Positions 24,472-32,957 of a stretch of 46,898 bases of DNA are shown here, in pieces. Position 1 is the first letter of the stretch, and each line of letters opens with the position of its first letter. The DNA comes from an uncultured Myxococcales bacterium. Its GTDB lineage: Bacteria; Myxococcota_A; UBA9042. The position numbers were made by a program, and so were the translations under genes. The stretch lies in NCBI GenBank assembly GCA_903840165.1, contig CAIMEY010000096.1, positions 1 through 46,898 of the forward strand. The letters are read 5' to 3'. The notes under the pieces are model-generated. The model saw nothing but the letters and a program-made list of their open reading frames with translations. It had not been told where the DNA came from and searched no databases.

Positions 24472-25713
24472 TCAGGTCTTGGGCAGGTAGCTGAGGTCAA
24501 TGCAGCCCAGCCAGATGTCCGAAGGGCTAAACATGCCCAGGGTCCAGACCGGATCCAGGGCCACATCGCTGGAATACCAGGAGGCCAAGAACTGCGCGCC
24601 GCCCAAGGGCAAAATGCCGACGTAGGACGTGTCGCCAGCACTCTGGAACTCGCTGAGTTCGGTCAATGCCACCGTGGCGGCTGGGTTGGTTAGATCGCCC
24701 GTAATTTCATAGAGCGCTGCGCGTTTACGCCCACCGACCAGATGCTTGCGCGCGGCGATGAACTGGCGATTATTCCACGTAAACCAGTAGGGGCCGTCCA
24801 GGCGCTTATCGAACTGACGCCCACAAGACCACGACACCCAGGGCGATTGGGCGACGCAAACCGCTGTGTGGCCTTCATCTATCAGCGTCAGGCCGTTGTC
24901 TTCGCGCACCAGGGCGACGGCGGTCTGGCCAAAGAAGCGCAGCTCAGCCTCACTGGGGACGTTCGCGCTCGAATCCATAATTAAAGCAATGCGTTTCCAC
25001 TGCTTGCCATCGGCCGACTGAAACAGCCCAACTTGGGTATCGCCGTCGTTGTAGCCGGTGGCGTACCACTGGCCGTCGTGCTCGACGTAGCGCCACAAAC
25101 CCCACGTCTCATCAGCGACTTGGGTCGGAGGGCTCCAATGAATTCCGTCGGCCGTTTCGCTGCGGACGGTCTGGGCAAAGCCGCCCGCGTCGCGCATATG
25201 TCCGCCTGGCACGCGAGAGATCGCCTGGATCGCTAGAACCCCATCTTGAACCATGAATTTCGGGTCGCGAATATCGCGAGAGGGCATAAAGATCTCCGCC
25301 GTCATGGTCCAGGAATCTCCCAAATCATCGGAACGAAAGACTTTTAGGCGAGCATCAGCCGAGCCAATCTGTGACGTCTCGCCGCCGCGAAAGACCAGCC
25401 AGACGGCCTTGTTCCACTGGATCAAGTCCGTGTTTTCGTTGTGTAAACCATCGGTGTAGGCTACGTGCTGGTGACTCAGCAAGGCGGTCGTCGGCTTGGG
25501 CCCCAAGGACGCGGCGACGTCAGCCCCGGATTCAACATCCTTTGTTGTCGCTGAACTGTCTAAAGCAACGGGCGCGGGCGTGGCGCATGCTGCAACAAGA
25601 TAGAGCAAGAACAAGTACTTACCCCAAAGGGCTCCCAGGGCCTTTTGCCTGGAAAGTCGCGCACTGCACCCGCGGTACCCATGCCGACAAAACATGACAC
25701 TCTCTGTTGACAT
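24472..25713 (-). CDS. BNR/sialidase-like propeller lipoprotein
   Basis: 413 residues from ATG 25713 (AAGGA 4 nt upstream); ATG 25695 is also possible. The N-terminus has a basic stretch, a hydrophobic segment and lipobox LVAAC at about residues 36-40, then a short linker. The rest is beta-rich with an Asp-box-like FRSDDLGDSWTM, and propeller-like strands such as HDGQWYATGYNDGDTQVGLFQS, SADGKQWKRI, DGPYWFTWNNRQFIAARK. The RDIRDPKFMVQDG stretch resembles five- or six-bladed glycosidase propellers. No complete sialidase Arg triad could be assigned, so enzymatic activity is open. It follows the TSP1/glycine-rich gene after 38 bp on the same strand, suggesting co-transcription. Confidence 0.75.
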   Translation of the reverse strand: MSTESVMFCRHGYRGCSARLSRQKALGALWGKYLFLLYLVAACATPAPVALDSSATTKDVESGADVAASLGPKPTTALLSHQHVAYTDGLHNENTDLIQWNKAVWLVFRGGETSQIGSADARLKVFRSDDLGDSWTMTAEIFMPSRDIRDPKFMVQDGVLAIQAISRVPGGHMRDAGGFAQTVRSETADGIHWSPPTQVADETWGLWRYVEHDGQWYATGYNDGDTQVGLFQSADGKQWKRIALIMDSSANVPSEAELRFFGQTAVALVREDNGLTLIDEGHTAVCVAQSPWVSWSCGRQFDKRLDGPYWFTWNNRQFIAARKHLVGGRKRAALYEITGDLTNPAATVALTELSEFQSAGDTSYVGILPLGGAQFLASWYSSDVALDPVWTLGMFSPSDIWLGCIDLSYLPKT

Positions 25714-25751
25714 CGGTCCTTGCCAAACAGGCCCGAGAAACGGCCCTTGCG

Positions 25752-27830
25752 TCACAACGTCAGGTTGATCTGGCCGGGGCGACCCGACTTCGGATCGCCC
25801 GCAAAGGCTTGCTGCAGACCGAGGCCGCCGCTGCCCGCCTGTCCCTGCCAACTGGCCGCAAAGACGCCGCCCGGATTGGTGCCGCTGCCCGTTTCGCTTT
25901 TGATGACGGTGACATCCGCAGCTGCCCACGAGGACCCGCCTCCACCGCCACCGCCTGTGTAGGTGTACATGGCCGCGCCGCTGCCGCCGCCGAACCAGCC
26001 CGCGCCACCGCCGCCGCTACCGCCGTTGCCTGGGCAGGCGCTGCCCGCTTTTTCAAAGGATGCTAAGCACTTGCCACTGGCAGGTGGGCAAAGATTGCCG
26101 CCAATGCCGGCGCCGCCTGTGTTTGCATTGCCGGCCACGCCGTCCTCGGTGCAGCCCTCGTAGGAGGAGGCGTTGGCCTGCTTGCCGCCCAAGCCACCGG
26201 CGGACTGAGTGCCGCCCAAGCCGCCGCCGCTGTTGGTGTTGACATAGTTGTTGGCCGTCCCAGCCCCGGCCGAGGCGCCAATGGCACCGCCGACGCCGCC
26301 CGCGCCTGCACCTGGCCCGCCGTTGCAGCCCGAACAGCCATCCACGCCAGCGCCGCCGCCGCCGCCAATCACGACGACGGCGTTGCCATTGCGCAACACG
26401 TAACTTGCTCCGCCGCCAGCATATTTGCTGCCGCCTTCAGCCACGCGTAGTTCAATGGCATCGCCCGCGCTGACCGGCACGCTGAGTTGCCCAAAGCCCG
26501 CACCACCGCCATTGCCCGGGTAGCCACCGCCACCGCCGCCGCCCCAAATCAAGAGCATCAGGCTCGTTTTTCCTGCAGGAACAAGGCCTTTAACCACTTG
26601 ACCGCCGACGGTGTAGCTGGTTGAACCAATCGGTAACTGGTCGCCAATGCACGCCTGGGTATTGCAGACTTCGGATTTTTGCGCGTCGCCCGCACAAGGC
26701 GCGCCGCCACACGTGGCAGCAGGACTGGTGCAAGTTCTTGTAGATACAAGCGTTCCCCCACCGCACGCCGCCGAGCAACTGCCGGCGACCCAAGGTGACC
26801 AACCGCCGTCTACGGGTACGCAGTTGGCTTCGCATTTGCCGGCCACGCAGGCCTGGCCATCGCCGCAGCCCGATGCATCTTCGTCGATCAACCCATTGCA
26901 ATCGTTGTCAATTCCATCACAGACTTCGGCCTTGACGGCGACCAACGTGCACGCGCCAAGACCTGTGGGTGCGCACATCCGTACGCCGGGACATTGGCCA
27001 ACCACCTTGCCTGCGAGGTTCTTTTGTTCCGCGTAGCAGGGCGTCGAGAGGGCTGCGGCCTTGGCTGCTGGCGTGCAAGCACAGGTACCGATGGACTTTC
27101 CGTCACTGGTGACCCGGACGCACTGCAAGGTCTTGGGGCCTTCTGGCGATTGGCCGACCTGGCAATCGTAGCCATTTGGGCAGTCAGCGACGGTCTGGCA
27201 GGCGGCCCCACAGAATCGCCCCAAAGCCCCTTGATCCATGCACAAACTGCCACTGACGCCGGGCTCTTGGCAGTCCTTGGTTGCCGTGCATGGATAGCAG
27301 AGCTTGCCCCAAGTCTGAACGCACACTTTCGCTTCAGTTCCATTGGCTTGGCTTAGTGTGGCGCAACTTTGGCCATCGCCGCAGCCGTTGCCACAGGGCG
27401 TGGCGCAGCGCAGGCCGTCGGGCGTGTCCAAACAGAGCGAATTCTGACAATCTTTGCCGCTCGCGCAACTGCAGCCCGCAGCCCCAGGACAGGTGGTGAT
27501 TACGGCGATATCGGCTTGCGCATCAGCTACATCGGCCAATTCGCTTGAGTCCGCCCCACCGGTGGTGTCGCCCACATCTCCATCTACCGCGGACGTGTCG
27601 GCTGGTCCGGCGTCGACATCAAGAGCAACAATGCTGTCTTTACTTGTAGTTGCGTCGCCGGGCGACCAATAGCTGGTGTCAGCCGCGGCTGAGCCACTGG
27701 ACGGCGAGGCTTGGCCGCACGCAGCTAGCGCCAAAGCAGCCAGGGCGAACGCCAGAACTGAAGGGGCCCTCGCAGCTAAAGTCTTGCTATGATGGACTTT
27801 TTTACAACCGCCCGACGCACTTGTCTCCAC
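25752..27830 (-). CDS. Lipoprotein with MopE-like motif, TSP1 repeat and glycine-rich domain
   Basis: 692 residues from GTG 27830, strongly supported by GGAGG 6 nt upstream. Lipobox ALAAC at about residues 34-38. An acidic linker follows to about 110. Residues about 112-300 contain disulfide-type Cys modules (CSCASGKDCQNSLC, CGNGCGDGQSCATL, CTATKDCQEPG). CDGIDNDCNGLIDE at about 303-316 matches the MopE-type metal-binding motif. About 338-390 is a thrombospondin type 1 module (GGWSPWVAGSCSAACGGG, RTCTSP, CNTQAC). Residues about 400-692 are glycine-rich with GGGGGGGYPGNGGGAGFG and repeated aromatic strands, like the glycine-rich domain of ALK/LTK-type proteins. Likely an adhesive or structural surface protein; that is inference. 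Confidence 0.85.
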   Translation of the reverse strand: METSASGGCKKVHHSKTLAARAPSVLAFALAALALAACGQASPSSGSAAADTSYWSPGDATTSKDSIVALDVDAGPADTSAVDGDVGDTTGGADSSELADVADAQADIAVITTCPGAAGCSCASGKDCQNSLCLDTPDGLRCATPCGNGCGDGQSCATLSQANGTEAKVCVQTWGKLCYPCTATKDCQEPGVSGSLCMDQGALGRFCGAACQTVADCPNGYDCQVGQSPEGPKTLQCVRVTSDGKSIGTCACTPAAKAAALSTPCYAEQKNLAGKVVGQCPGVRMCAPTGLGACTLVAVKAEVCDGIDNDCNGLIDEDASGCGDGQACVAGKCEANCVPVDGGWSPWVAGSCSAACGGGTLVSTRTCTSPAATCGGAPCAGDAQKSEVCNTQACIGDQLPIGSTSYTVGGQVVKGLVPAGKTSLMLLIWGGGGGGGYPGNGGGAGFGQLSVPVSAGDAIELRVAEGGSKYAGGGASYVLRNGNAVVVIGGGGGAGVDGCSGCNGGPGAGAGGVGGAIGASAGAGTANNYVNTNSGGGLGGTQSAGGLGGKQANASSYEGCTEDGVAGNANTGGAGIGGNLCPPASGKCLASFEKAGSACPGNGGSGGGGAGWFGGGSGAAMYTYTGGGGGGGSSWAAADVTVIKSETGSGTNPGGVFAASWQGQAGSGGLGLQQAFAGDPKSGRPGQINLTL

Positions 27831-27983
27831 CCGTACCTCCGTCTACGCCCATCAACCCAGTTGCGACGTAGAGAGCAAATGCGAAATCCACCGCCCATGT
27901 CAAGATCGACGGCGATTCTGGTTTACATTCGGGTAGTTTCAATCGGAATGCGTGTAGATTGCAGCTGTGGCGATGGCCAGGGT

Positions 27984-28787
27984 TCAGCGGGTCGCGGGTG
28001 CAAACAGTTCGGCAAAGAAAGCATCCATCAACGCAAATGCGCGCTTGGCCACGGCCGGATGGTATTGCGCGCGCCCTGGCATATTGGCGTCCGGGTCCGT
28101 GAAGCTGTGCACGGCGCCGCCAAAGGCGACCAACTGCCAATCGGCCTTGCCGGCACGCATTTCTGCTTGAAATGCAAGTACATCCTTCTCTGGCACCGAT
28201 GGATCGTCGGCACCGTGCAGCGCCAAAATGCGCCCCTTGATCTGGGCTGCATCCTGGGGCGTCGGCGTGTCCAGACCACCATGAAACGAAACAAATCCGG
28301 CAAGTTGAGCACCGCTACGTGCCAGCTCAAGCACGGTCGTCCCGCCAAAGCAAAATCCGATGGCGCCCAGATGGTGCACATCAATAGGTGCCGATTTAGC
28401 TTGCGCCTTTAGCACTTCCACAGCCTTGGCGACACGCGCGCGCATGAGCGGACGGTCGCTCTTGACGGCCGTGGCAGCCGCGGCGGCTTGGTCGAAGTTC
28501 TTGGGGCGAACGTCTTTGCCATAGACATCGGCGACAAAGACCACGTACTTTTGCCCAGCAATTTCAGAAGCTTGCTTGACGCTAGCCTCAGTAACGCCGA
28601 GCCAGTTGGGCACCATGACCAAGCCGGGCCGAGGCGTCTTGACGGCGTCGTCATAGACGATCACACCCTCAAAGGACGTGTTGCCGACCTCGTAGGACAC
28701 AGCCTTGTGCACCGGTGCAGCTGAAGCCAACGAAGTCCAAAGGGTTGAAATCACCAGGAAACCTACAAGAAGCGTTTGATTGTTCAT
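27984..28787 (-). CDS. Secreted dienelactone hydrolase family protein
   Basis: 267 residues from ATG 28787 with a signal peptide MNNQTLLVGFLVISTLWTSL to about residue 23. Dienelactone hydrolase features are RPGLVMVPNWLGVTE, the nucleophile Cys146 in IGFCFGGT, the acid Asp in ALHGADDPSVPE and the His in GGAVHSFTDPDA. The family hydrolyses dienelactones or other activated esters; a signal peptide is common in the periplasmic branch whose substrates are unknown. The leader is AT-rich (TATAAATAC), a possible -10 region about 10 nt before the start. It is transcribed divergently from the SDR gene across 277 bp. Confidence 0.85.
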   Translation of the reverse strand: MNNQTLLVGFLVISTLWTSLASAAPVHKAVSYEVGNTSFEGVIVYDDAVKTPRPGLVMVPNWLGVTEASVKQASEIAGQKYVVFVADVYGKDVRPKNFDQAAAAATAVKSDRPLMRARVAKAVEVLKAQAKSAPIDVHHLGAIGFCFGGTTVLELARSGAQLAGFVSFHGGLDTPTPQDAAQIKGRILALHGADDPSVPEKDVLAFQAEMRAGKADWQLVAFGGAVHSFTDPDANMPGRAQYHPAVAKRAFALMDAFFAELFAPATR

Positions 28788-28984
28788 GGGGTATTTATAC
28801 CTGATCGCCGTCCACCAGCAACATAAGGCACACAACTTGCTGATTACAAACGGTATTCTTTGGCAGTCGAAGCAATTTGGATGCAGATTCAATGCCGCTG
28901 ATGGAGATTTATGCACATATTCAACGTTCTAAGGCCCGGGTAAGGTGTGGAATCTGCCCGGTCTTCTGCCGATGGGCGGAGCCA

Positions 28985-28993
28985 TGCTAGGAT
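28985..28993 (+). promoter_or_regulatory. Extended -10 candidate for the SDR gene
   Basis: TG-C-TAGGAT at 28985-28993 lies about 72 nt before ATG 29065 in the divergent DLH/SDR region. It resembles the extended -10 at 2413. No good -35 hexamer was found at the expected distance. Confidence 0.3.
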
Positions 28994-29064
28994 CGTGCGG
29001 GTGGCGACCGACTCGCGATTCGACGACCACGGATCCGTCAACTTTATCAAGGAGAATCAGCAAG

Positions 29065-29817
29065 ATGCGTCCAGACATCGTGCTCATCACGGGGGCTACT
29101 GCCGGTATTGGCCAGGCCGTCGCCCGAACAGCGATTGCCGCAGGTTCGCGTGTTATTGCCGTGGGTAGGCGGCAGGAACGGTTGGACGCGCTGAAAGAGG
29201 AGCTCGGCGATCGGCTGTGGCCGATGACCTTGGACGTCCGCGATTTGGCGCGGATTCGGCCAGCGTTTGAAGAATTACCGTCAAAATTTCAGGCGATTGA
29301 CTGCTTGGTGAACAGCGCTGGCTTGGCCCTGGGCCTGGACAAGTTCTGGCTCAGCGACGACCAGCACTGGCAGCAGATGATTGACACCAATATTACAGCT
29401 CTTTTGCACGTGACGCGGGCGGTCCTGCCGGGGATGTTGGCGCGCGGACGAGGCCACGTGCTGCAGCTCGGCTCCGTGGCCGGCACCTATCCGTACGGCG
29501 GCGGCAGCGCGTATGGCGGTTCGAAGGCTTTTGTCAGCAAATTCAGCGATCACCTACGCGTTGACCTAGGTGGAACGCCGGTCCGAGTGACCAGCATTGA
29601 ACCGGGCGCCGTTGAAACGGAATTTTCCGTGGTGCGCTTTGGCGGCGACCAAGCGCGGGCGGACAAAGTCTATGAAGGCTTCCAACCGCTTACGGCCCAG
29701 AATATCGCTGACAGCATATGGTTTTGCGCCTGCCAGCCGGCCCACGTCAACATCAACCACTTGGAAATCATGCCCGTGAGCCAGACGGCGAACGGCTTCG
29801 CATTCCACCGCAAATAG
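29065..29817 (+). CDS. Short-chain dehydrogenase/reductase (YdfG-like)
   Basis: 250 residues from ATG 29065 with AAGGAG 10 nt upstream. Classical SDR: dinucleotide motif TGATAGIG (9-16), the VGRRQERLDAL stretch with Arg favouring NADP, NSAG at about residue 86, and the catalytic Ser137-Tyr150-Lys154 (QLGSVAG, SAYGGSKAF). IEPGAVETEFS and QNIADSIWF are typical of the YdfG group, which oxidises 3-hydroxy acids such as L-allo-threonine or serine. No signal peptide; cytosolic. It is followed after 70 bp by a lipoprotein gene on the same strand. Confidence 0.88.
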   Translation: MRPDIVLITGATAGIGQAVARTAIAAGSRVIAVGRRQERLDALKEELGDRLWPMTLDVRDLARIRPAFEELPSKFQAIDCLVNSAGLALGLDKFWLSDDQHWQQMIDTNITALLHVTRAVLPGMLARGRGHVLQLGSVAGTYPYGGGSAYGGSKAFVSKFSDHLRVDLGGTPVRVTSIEPGAVETEFSVVRFGGDQARADKVYEGFQPLTAQNIADSIWFCACQPAHVNINHLEIMPVSQTANGFAFHRK

Positions 29818-29887
29818 TTGTTTTTGCGTATATTTGCGTATTGCCGAGTGGAAATGCCATGCTGATTGGGCAAGCGGGAGACCAGTG

Positions 29888-31012
29888 ATGCATCGACCTT
29901 GGACAAACTGCGCGTTGGCTGTGACGAAGTGGACGGCTCTGTTGGTTGCATTTGCCTTGCAACTAGCTGGATGTATTGTCAATCCGGTACCAACGCCCGG
30001 ATCATCGGCCAGTACCGCCAACCCAGCGACCGGTACGGACGCCGGTTCGACCAAGGACAACACCGGTGGAAGCGCGGGCACCGATGCGGCTGGCACGCCC
30101 GGTGGTGATGGCACCTCAAACGATGCTGGCGGGCTGGCCGACCTGCCAGTGCCCACCTATCCGCAAGTTTCTGTTACAGAAACGCCGATTGACCCGGCGG
30201 TTGCTGACCCACAGGCGAGCCCGCTGCAGGACAGTCATCGCGCCTACTTTAGCGCCCAGGCGCCGAGCAGCGGACGACTGGTCGTCGTGGTACCGGGGCC
30301 GGGGAAAAAATCGACCGATTACAGCGTCTTTGCCAAGAATGTCTGTCGGATGGGCCACCGCGTGCTGGTGCTGGCAGCCGGCAATCCGGACGTGGTGTCC
30401 ACGTGCAAAGAGGACGGAAATTGCATGGAATTTATGAGGCAGGAACTGGTCGATGGCCAGGACCACTCGCCCAAGCTGCAGTTCAAGACCGCGGACGGCC
30501 TCGAGCAACGACTGCAGCACGCCCTGCTCTGGCTGCAGGACAACGCTACAACCCAAGGATTTGGCGGCTTTCTGAGTGGCGGCCAGCCGGACTGGGCTCA
30601 ACTGGTCATCGTCGGTCATGGCGATAGCGCAGGCACGGCGATGATGGTCGGAGCCAAGCACACCGTGGCCCGGGTAGCGCTTGTCGCCGGGCCGGGAGAC
30701 CATGATAGCCAGGGGGCTGCTGCTTGGCTGGCGACTCACGAGACACAAAGCGCCGATATTATTGGTTTTTCATCGACAAATGACGCGCACTGGGACTGGA
30801 TTTCTCAGGCCTGGACGGCCCTTGGACTCGGGGGCAGCAAAGACCGCGTGGATGTCGATGCGGTGCCGGCCCCGTACTGGAACGCCCATCAGCTGACGGC
30901 CAAGACGATGACGGCTGCGACGGCTGAGGAGCTGATCCTAGACGGGTCGACGCCGGGCGATCCAGGCAACCCGCAGTACCTGCAGGCTTGGTGGGCGTTG
31001 GTCGGGCAGTAG
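29888..31012 (+). CDS. Lipoprotein with alpha/beta-hydrolase-like domain
   Basis: 374 residues from ATG 29888 (GGGAG about 10 nt upstream). MHRPWTNCALAVTKWTALLVAFAL then lipobox QLAGC. Residues about 32-95 are a Gly/Thr/Asp/Pro-rich linker. The domain starts LVVVVPGPGKKSTDYSVFAK, followed by VLVLAAGNPDVVSTC and a possible nucleophile elbow VGHGDSAGTA with Ser247. KHTVARVALVAGPGDHD and IIGFSSTNDAHWDWI would be the following strands. Similar in plan to the hydrolase lipoprotein at 22903-24309 but not closely alike. Substrate unknown. Confidence 0.75.
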   Translation: MHRPWTNCALAVTKWTALLVAFALQLAGCIVNPVPTPGSSASTANPATGTDAGSTKDNTGGSAGTDAAGTPGGDGTSNDAGGLADLPVPTYPQVSVTETPIDPAVADPQASPLQDSHRAYFSAQAPSSGRLVVVVPGPGKKSTDYSVFAKNVCRMGHRVLVLAAGNPDVVSTCKEDGNCMEFMRQELVDGQDHSPKLQFKTADGLEQRLQHALLWLQDNATTQGFGGFLSGGQPDWAQLVIVGHGDSAGTAMMVGAKHTVARVALVAGPGDHDSQGAAAWLATHETQSADIIGFSSTNDAHWDWISQAWTALGLGGSKDRVDVDAVPAPYWNAHQLTAKTMTAATAEELILDGSTPGDPGNPQYLQAWWALVGQ

Positions 31013-31032
31013 GCGCTGGGGTGCTAATCCTT

Positions 31033-31058
31033 TCATCAGGTTAACTCTAAGGGCTCCT
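31033..31058 (-). repeat. Intergenic 26-bp motif, copy B
   Basis: On the minus strand the exact AGGAGCCCT is followed by TAGAG, TTAACC and TGATGA at standard spacing. It lies between the convergent lipoprotein and fetB genes, 147 bp from copy C in the same orientation. Confidence 0.65.
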
Positions 31059-31203
31059 TACAGTTCTGACCATCGGGTACCTGCCTGCCGGCCGGGACGA
31101 CCTCGTAGCCGAACGCGCTGGCGCTGACGGTTGGGGACGGCGTGGACGGGGAGGGCGGACAGTCGGCTTTGCTTGCAAAACAACGGGTTAACCTAGAGGG
31201 CTC
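31036..31203 (-). other. Stop-bounded frame without start codon, between two motif copies
   Basis: The minus-strand frame is open for 55 codons between TAG and TGA, with no ATG, GTG or TTG. It begins EPSRLTRCFASKADC and ends QNCKEPLELT; the middle contains SASAFGYEVVPAGRQ. The same SAxxFG[FY]EV-VPA pattern occurs in the open frame at 45062-45298, with synonymous base differences. It could be a decayed gene fragment, part of a repeat element, or chance in GC-rich DNA. It lies downstream of fetB. Confidence 0.3.
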
Positions 31204-31205
31204 CT
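31180..31205 (-). repeat. Intergenic 26-bp motif, copy C
   Basis: On the minus strand AGGAGCCCT is followed by CTAGG, TTAACC and CGTTGT. GGTTAACC inside it is a perfect 8-bp palindrome. The copy starts 24 bp after the fetB stop codon. Confidence 0.65.
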
Positions 31206-31228
31206 AGCGAATGGCCGCCCAAAATCGG

Positions 31229-32038
31229 CTAATTGCGCTCAGCCCCGAGCCGATCCAGCCGCAACCGCTGCCGATCGTCGGTCAGATCCCGCTGGGTGCC
31301 CACGACCGCAAGAAAGACGGCCAGCGCCGTCGCACCCGCCACCAGCAAGATGATCATCATCTGGTACTTGATGGCCTCGTGGGGCGAAGTTCCGGTGAGA
31401 ATCTGCCCAGTCATCATGCCCGGCATCATCACTAGACCCGTTGCCGCCATCAGGTTCATCGTCGGCATGAGAGCTGTCTTCATCGCGCGCTGCACCAACC
31501 GGCGCGTCGCCGCTGTGAAGGGCACACCTTGCGCCAATTGCGCTTCAATATTCAAACGTTCGCGCCAAGCATTCTGCGTCAGGGAATCGATCCCCAGAGC
31601 GACCGCATTCATGACGCTGCCTAGAATCATGCCCAAAATCGGCACGGAATAGCGCGGTGCGTACCACGGCTGCGGCGAAACCTGAGTCAGCAGCGCGTAG
31701 CCCAGCGTCGCCAAGCCCGCCGCGGCGATCGCGCCCCCGGGAACCAGAACGCCACGACGCCCCGCCAAGGGCCGACCAATGCGCCGCCATGTCTCCCAGG
31801 AGGCAAAACCAAGCATAATCAGGATAGTCAGTACCGTGGCCAACGCCGATTCGGTGGCAAAGAGCCACTGCAGCACAACGGCCAAAAGGCTCAGTTGGAC
31901 GAACATGCGAACAGCCGCAATCAACAGCGGCCGCGCCAACTTCAGGCCAAACGCCGTACTCAAACCCGCGTGCACAAGCAGCAGAAGGCTTGCCAGGGCC
32001 AGGGCCCCATAGGTCACGGTTGGGTTGCTTTCGTTCAC
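31229..32038 (-). CDS. fetB: FetB-type iron export ABC permease (UPF0014)
   Basis: 269 residues from GTG 32038. Seven or so hydrophobic segments and the family's conserved stretches: RMFVQLSLLAVVLQWLF near the N-terminus, LGMILGSVMNAVALGIDSL and RERLNIEAQLAQG in the middle, and MKTALMPTMNLMAATGLVMMPGMMTGQILTG followed by AIKYQMMIILLV. In E. coli FetA-FetB exports iron and protects from oxidative stress; the same function is inferred here. It follows the ATPase gene fetA after 36 bp; copy D of the 26-bp motif lies exactly in that gap, antisense, leaving little room for a separate promoter. Confidence 0.88.
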   Translation of the reverse strand: MNESNPTVTYGALALASLLLLVHAGLSTAFGLKLARPLLIAAVRMFVQLSLLAVVLQWLFATESALATVLTILIMLGFASWETWRRIGRPLAGRRGVLVPGGAIAAAGLATLGYALLTQVSPQPWYAPRYSVPILGMILGSVMNAVALGIDSLTQNAWRERLNIEAQLAQGVPFTAATRRLVQRAMKTALMPTMNLMAATGLVMMPGMMTGQILTGTSPHEAIKYQMMIILLVAGATALAVFLAVVGTQRDLTDDRQRLRLDRLGAERN

Positions 32039-32039
32039 A

Positions 32040-32065
32040 AGGAGCCCTTCAGGATACGTTGTTGT
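32040..32065 (+). repeat. 26-bp motif, copy D, in the fetA-fetB gap
   Basis: AGGAGCCCT (32040-32048) is followed by TCAGG, ATACGT and TGTTGT. It is antisense to fetAB and nearly fills the 36-bp space between the two genes, ending 1 nt from the fetB start codon. Confidence 0.55.
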
Positions 32066-32074
32066 TTGTATGAG

Positions 32075-32677
32075 CTATATCCGCTTCAGACCGTGCGCAT
32101 CCAGCCCCCAACGGACGTCGGCCACACGCTCCGCTTGGACGGCGTCGTGCGTCACCCAAACCAGCGCGGTGCCGCGATTCTTGCAGGCTGCGAGCCAAGC
32201 TTCGATTGCCAAACCCGAATCGGCGTCTAGGTTGGCGGTCGGCTCATCCAGCAGCAAGACTTGGGGCGTCAATGTCACAGCTCGCAGCAGGGCCAAACGC
32301 TGCTTTTCACCGCTCGAAAGCCGAGTTACGGGCCAATCGCCGCAATCCAGGGGCAGGCCAAGAGCGCGCAAATCATTAATATGCTTGCCAATCTCGGCCA
32401 CGTGTTCGGAAACCGTGTCTGCCCACCACCCCGCCGCAGCCGGCACGTACAGCACGCGGCGCCGCCAAAGTGCCGGTGGCGTCTGGCTTTGCCGGGCCCC
32501 CTGCAGCCAGACCTCGCCGCCGTGCGGGTCCAAGTCGGCCAGGGCCCGGAGCAGCAGCGACTTGCCCACACCTGAAGGGCCCATGATTGTCAGGCATTGA
32601 CCTGCAAATACATCCAGTTCAAAGGGACCACCCACAGCGGTCGTCAGGTCACGGGTCGTCAAAAGGGGTTCGCTCAT
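32075..32677 (-). CDS. fetA: FetA-type ABC transporter ATPase for iron export
   Basis: 200 residues. Walker A GPSGVGKS (33-40), signature LSSGEKQR (about 120-127), Walker B VLLLDEPTANLD and H-loop VTHD. It is a short single-domain ATPase, as is usual for the YbbL/FetA group, and pairs with the FetB permease directly downstream. Start ATG 32677. The 280 bp before it hold a degenerate copy of the 26-bp motif but no clear Fur box by eye. Confidence 0.88.
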   Translation of the reverse strand: MSEPLLTTRDLTTAVGGPFELDVFAGQCLTIMGPSGVGKSLLLRALADLDPHGGEVWLQGARQSQTPPALWRRRVLYVPAAAGWWADTVSEHVAEIGKHINDLRALGLPLDCGDWPVTRLSSGEKQRLALLRAVTLTPQVLLLDEPTANLDADSGLAIEAWLAACKNRGTALVWVTHDAVQAERVADVRWGLDAHGLKRI

Positions 32678-32773
32678 CGGCCAGTTGTGGGCGCGTCAAG
32701 GCGACCTGATGTCAGGGTGCCTGGGAATTGAACGCAAGTCCAGCTTGGCCGGGTTGGGGGCGATCTAGGAATA

Positions 32774-32799
32774 ATGCGGGGTTAGGCGTTAGGGGCCCC
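32774..32799 (-). repeat. Degenerate 26-bp motif copy
   Basis: On the minus strand GGGGCCCCT replaces the usual core, while TAACCC stays at the expected distance. It matches only about 13 of 24 scored positions and lies between the end of the sortilin-like gene and fetA. Weak. Confidence 0.25.
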
Positions 32800-32957
32800 A
32801 GGAGTGATCTCATTGATTTCAAACGTTTTTCACTCAATTCATCCCCCCCACGCCCCGCCGTCCTCGGCCGGACGAAGGCGCGCGCCACGTGGCCACAGAT
32901 CGGACTATCGGCGCGGAAATTGGCGCACTATTTCAATGCGATCAGGAACCTGCCCTA

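Noticed and set aside
31033..31205. Integron attC sites, suggested by GTTAACC/GTTAAAC cores near gene ends
   Set aside because: No paired inverse core with the typical imperfect palindrome, core bases do not fit GTTRRRY in most copies, and no integrase gene is in the window.
31895..32230. 111-codon plus-strand frame across the fetA-fetB junction
   Set aside because: It is antisense to fetB and fetA and its similarity to real proteins is not evident; it only happens to read through motif copy D.
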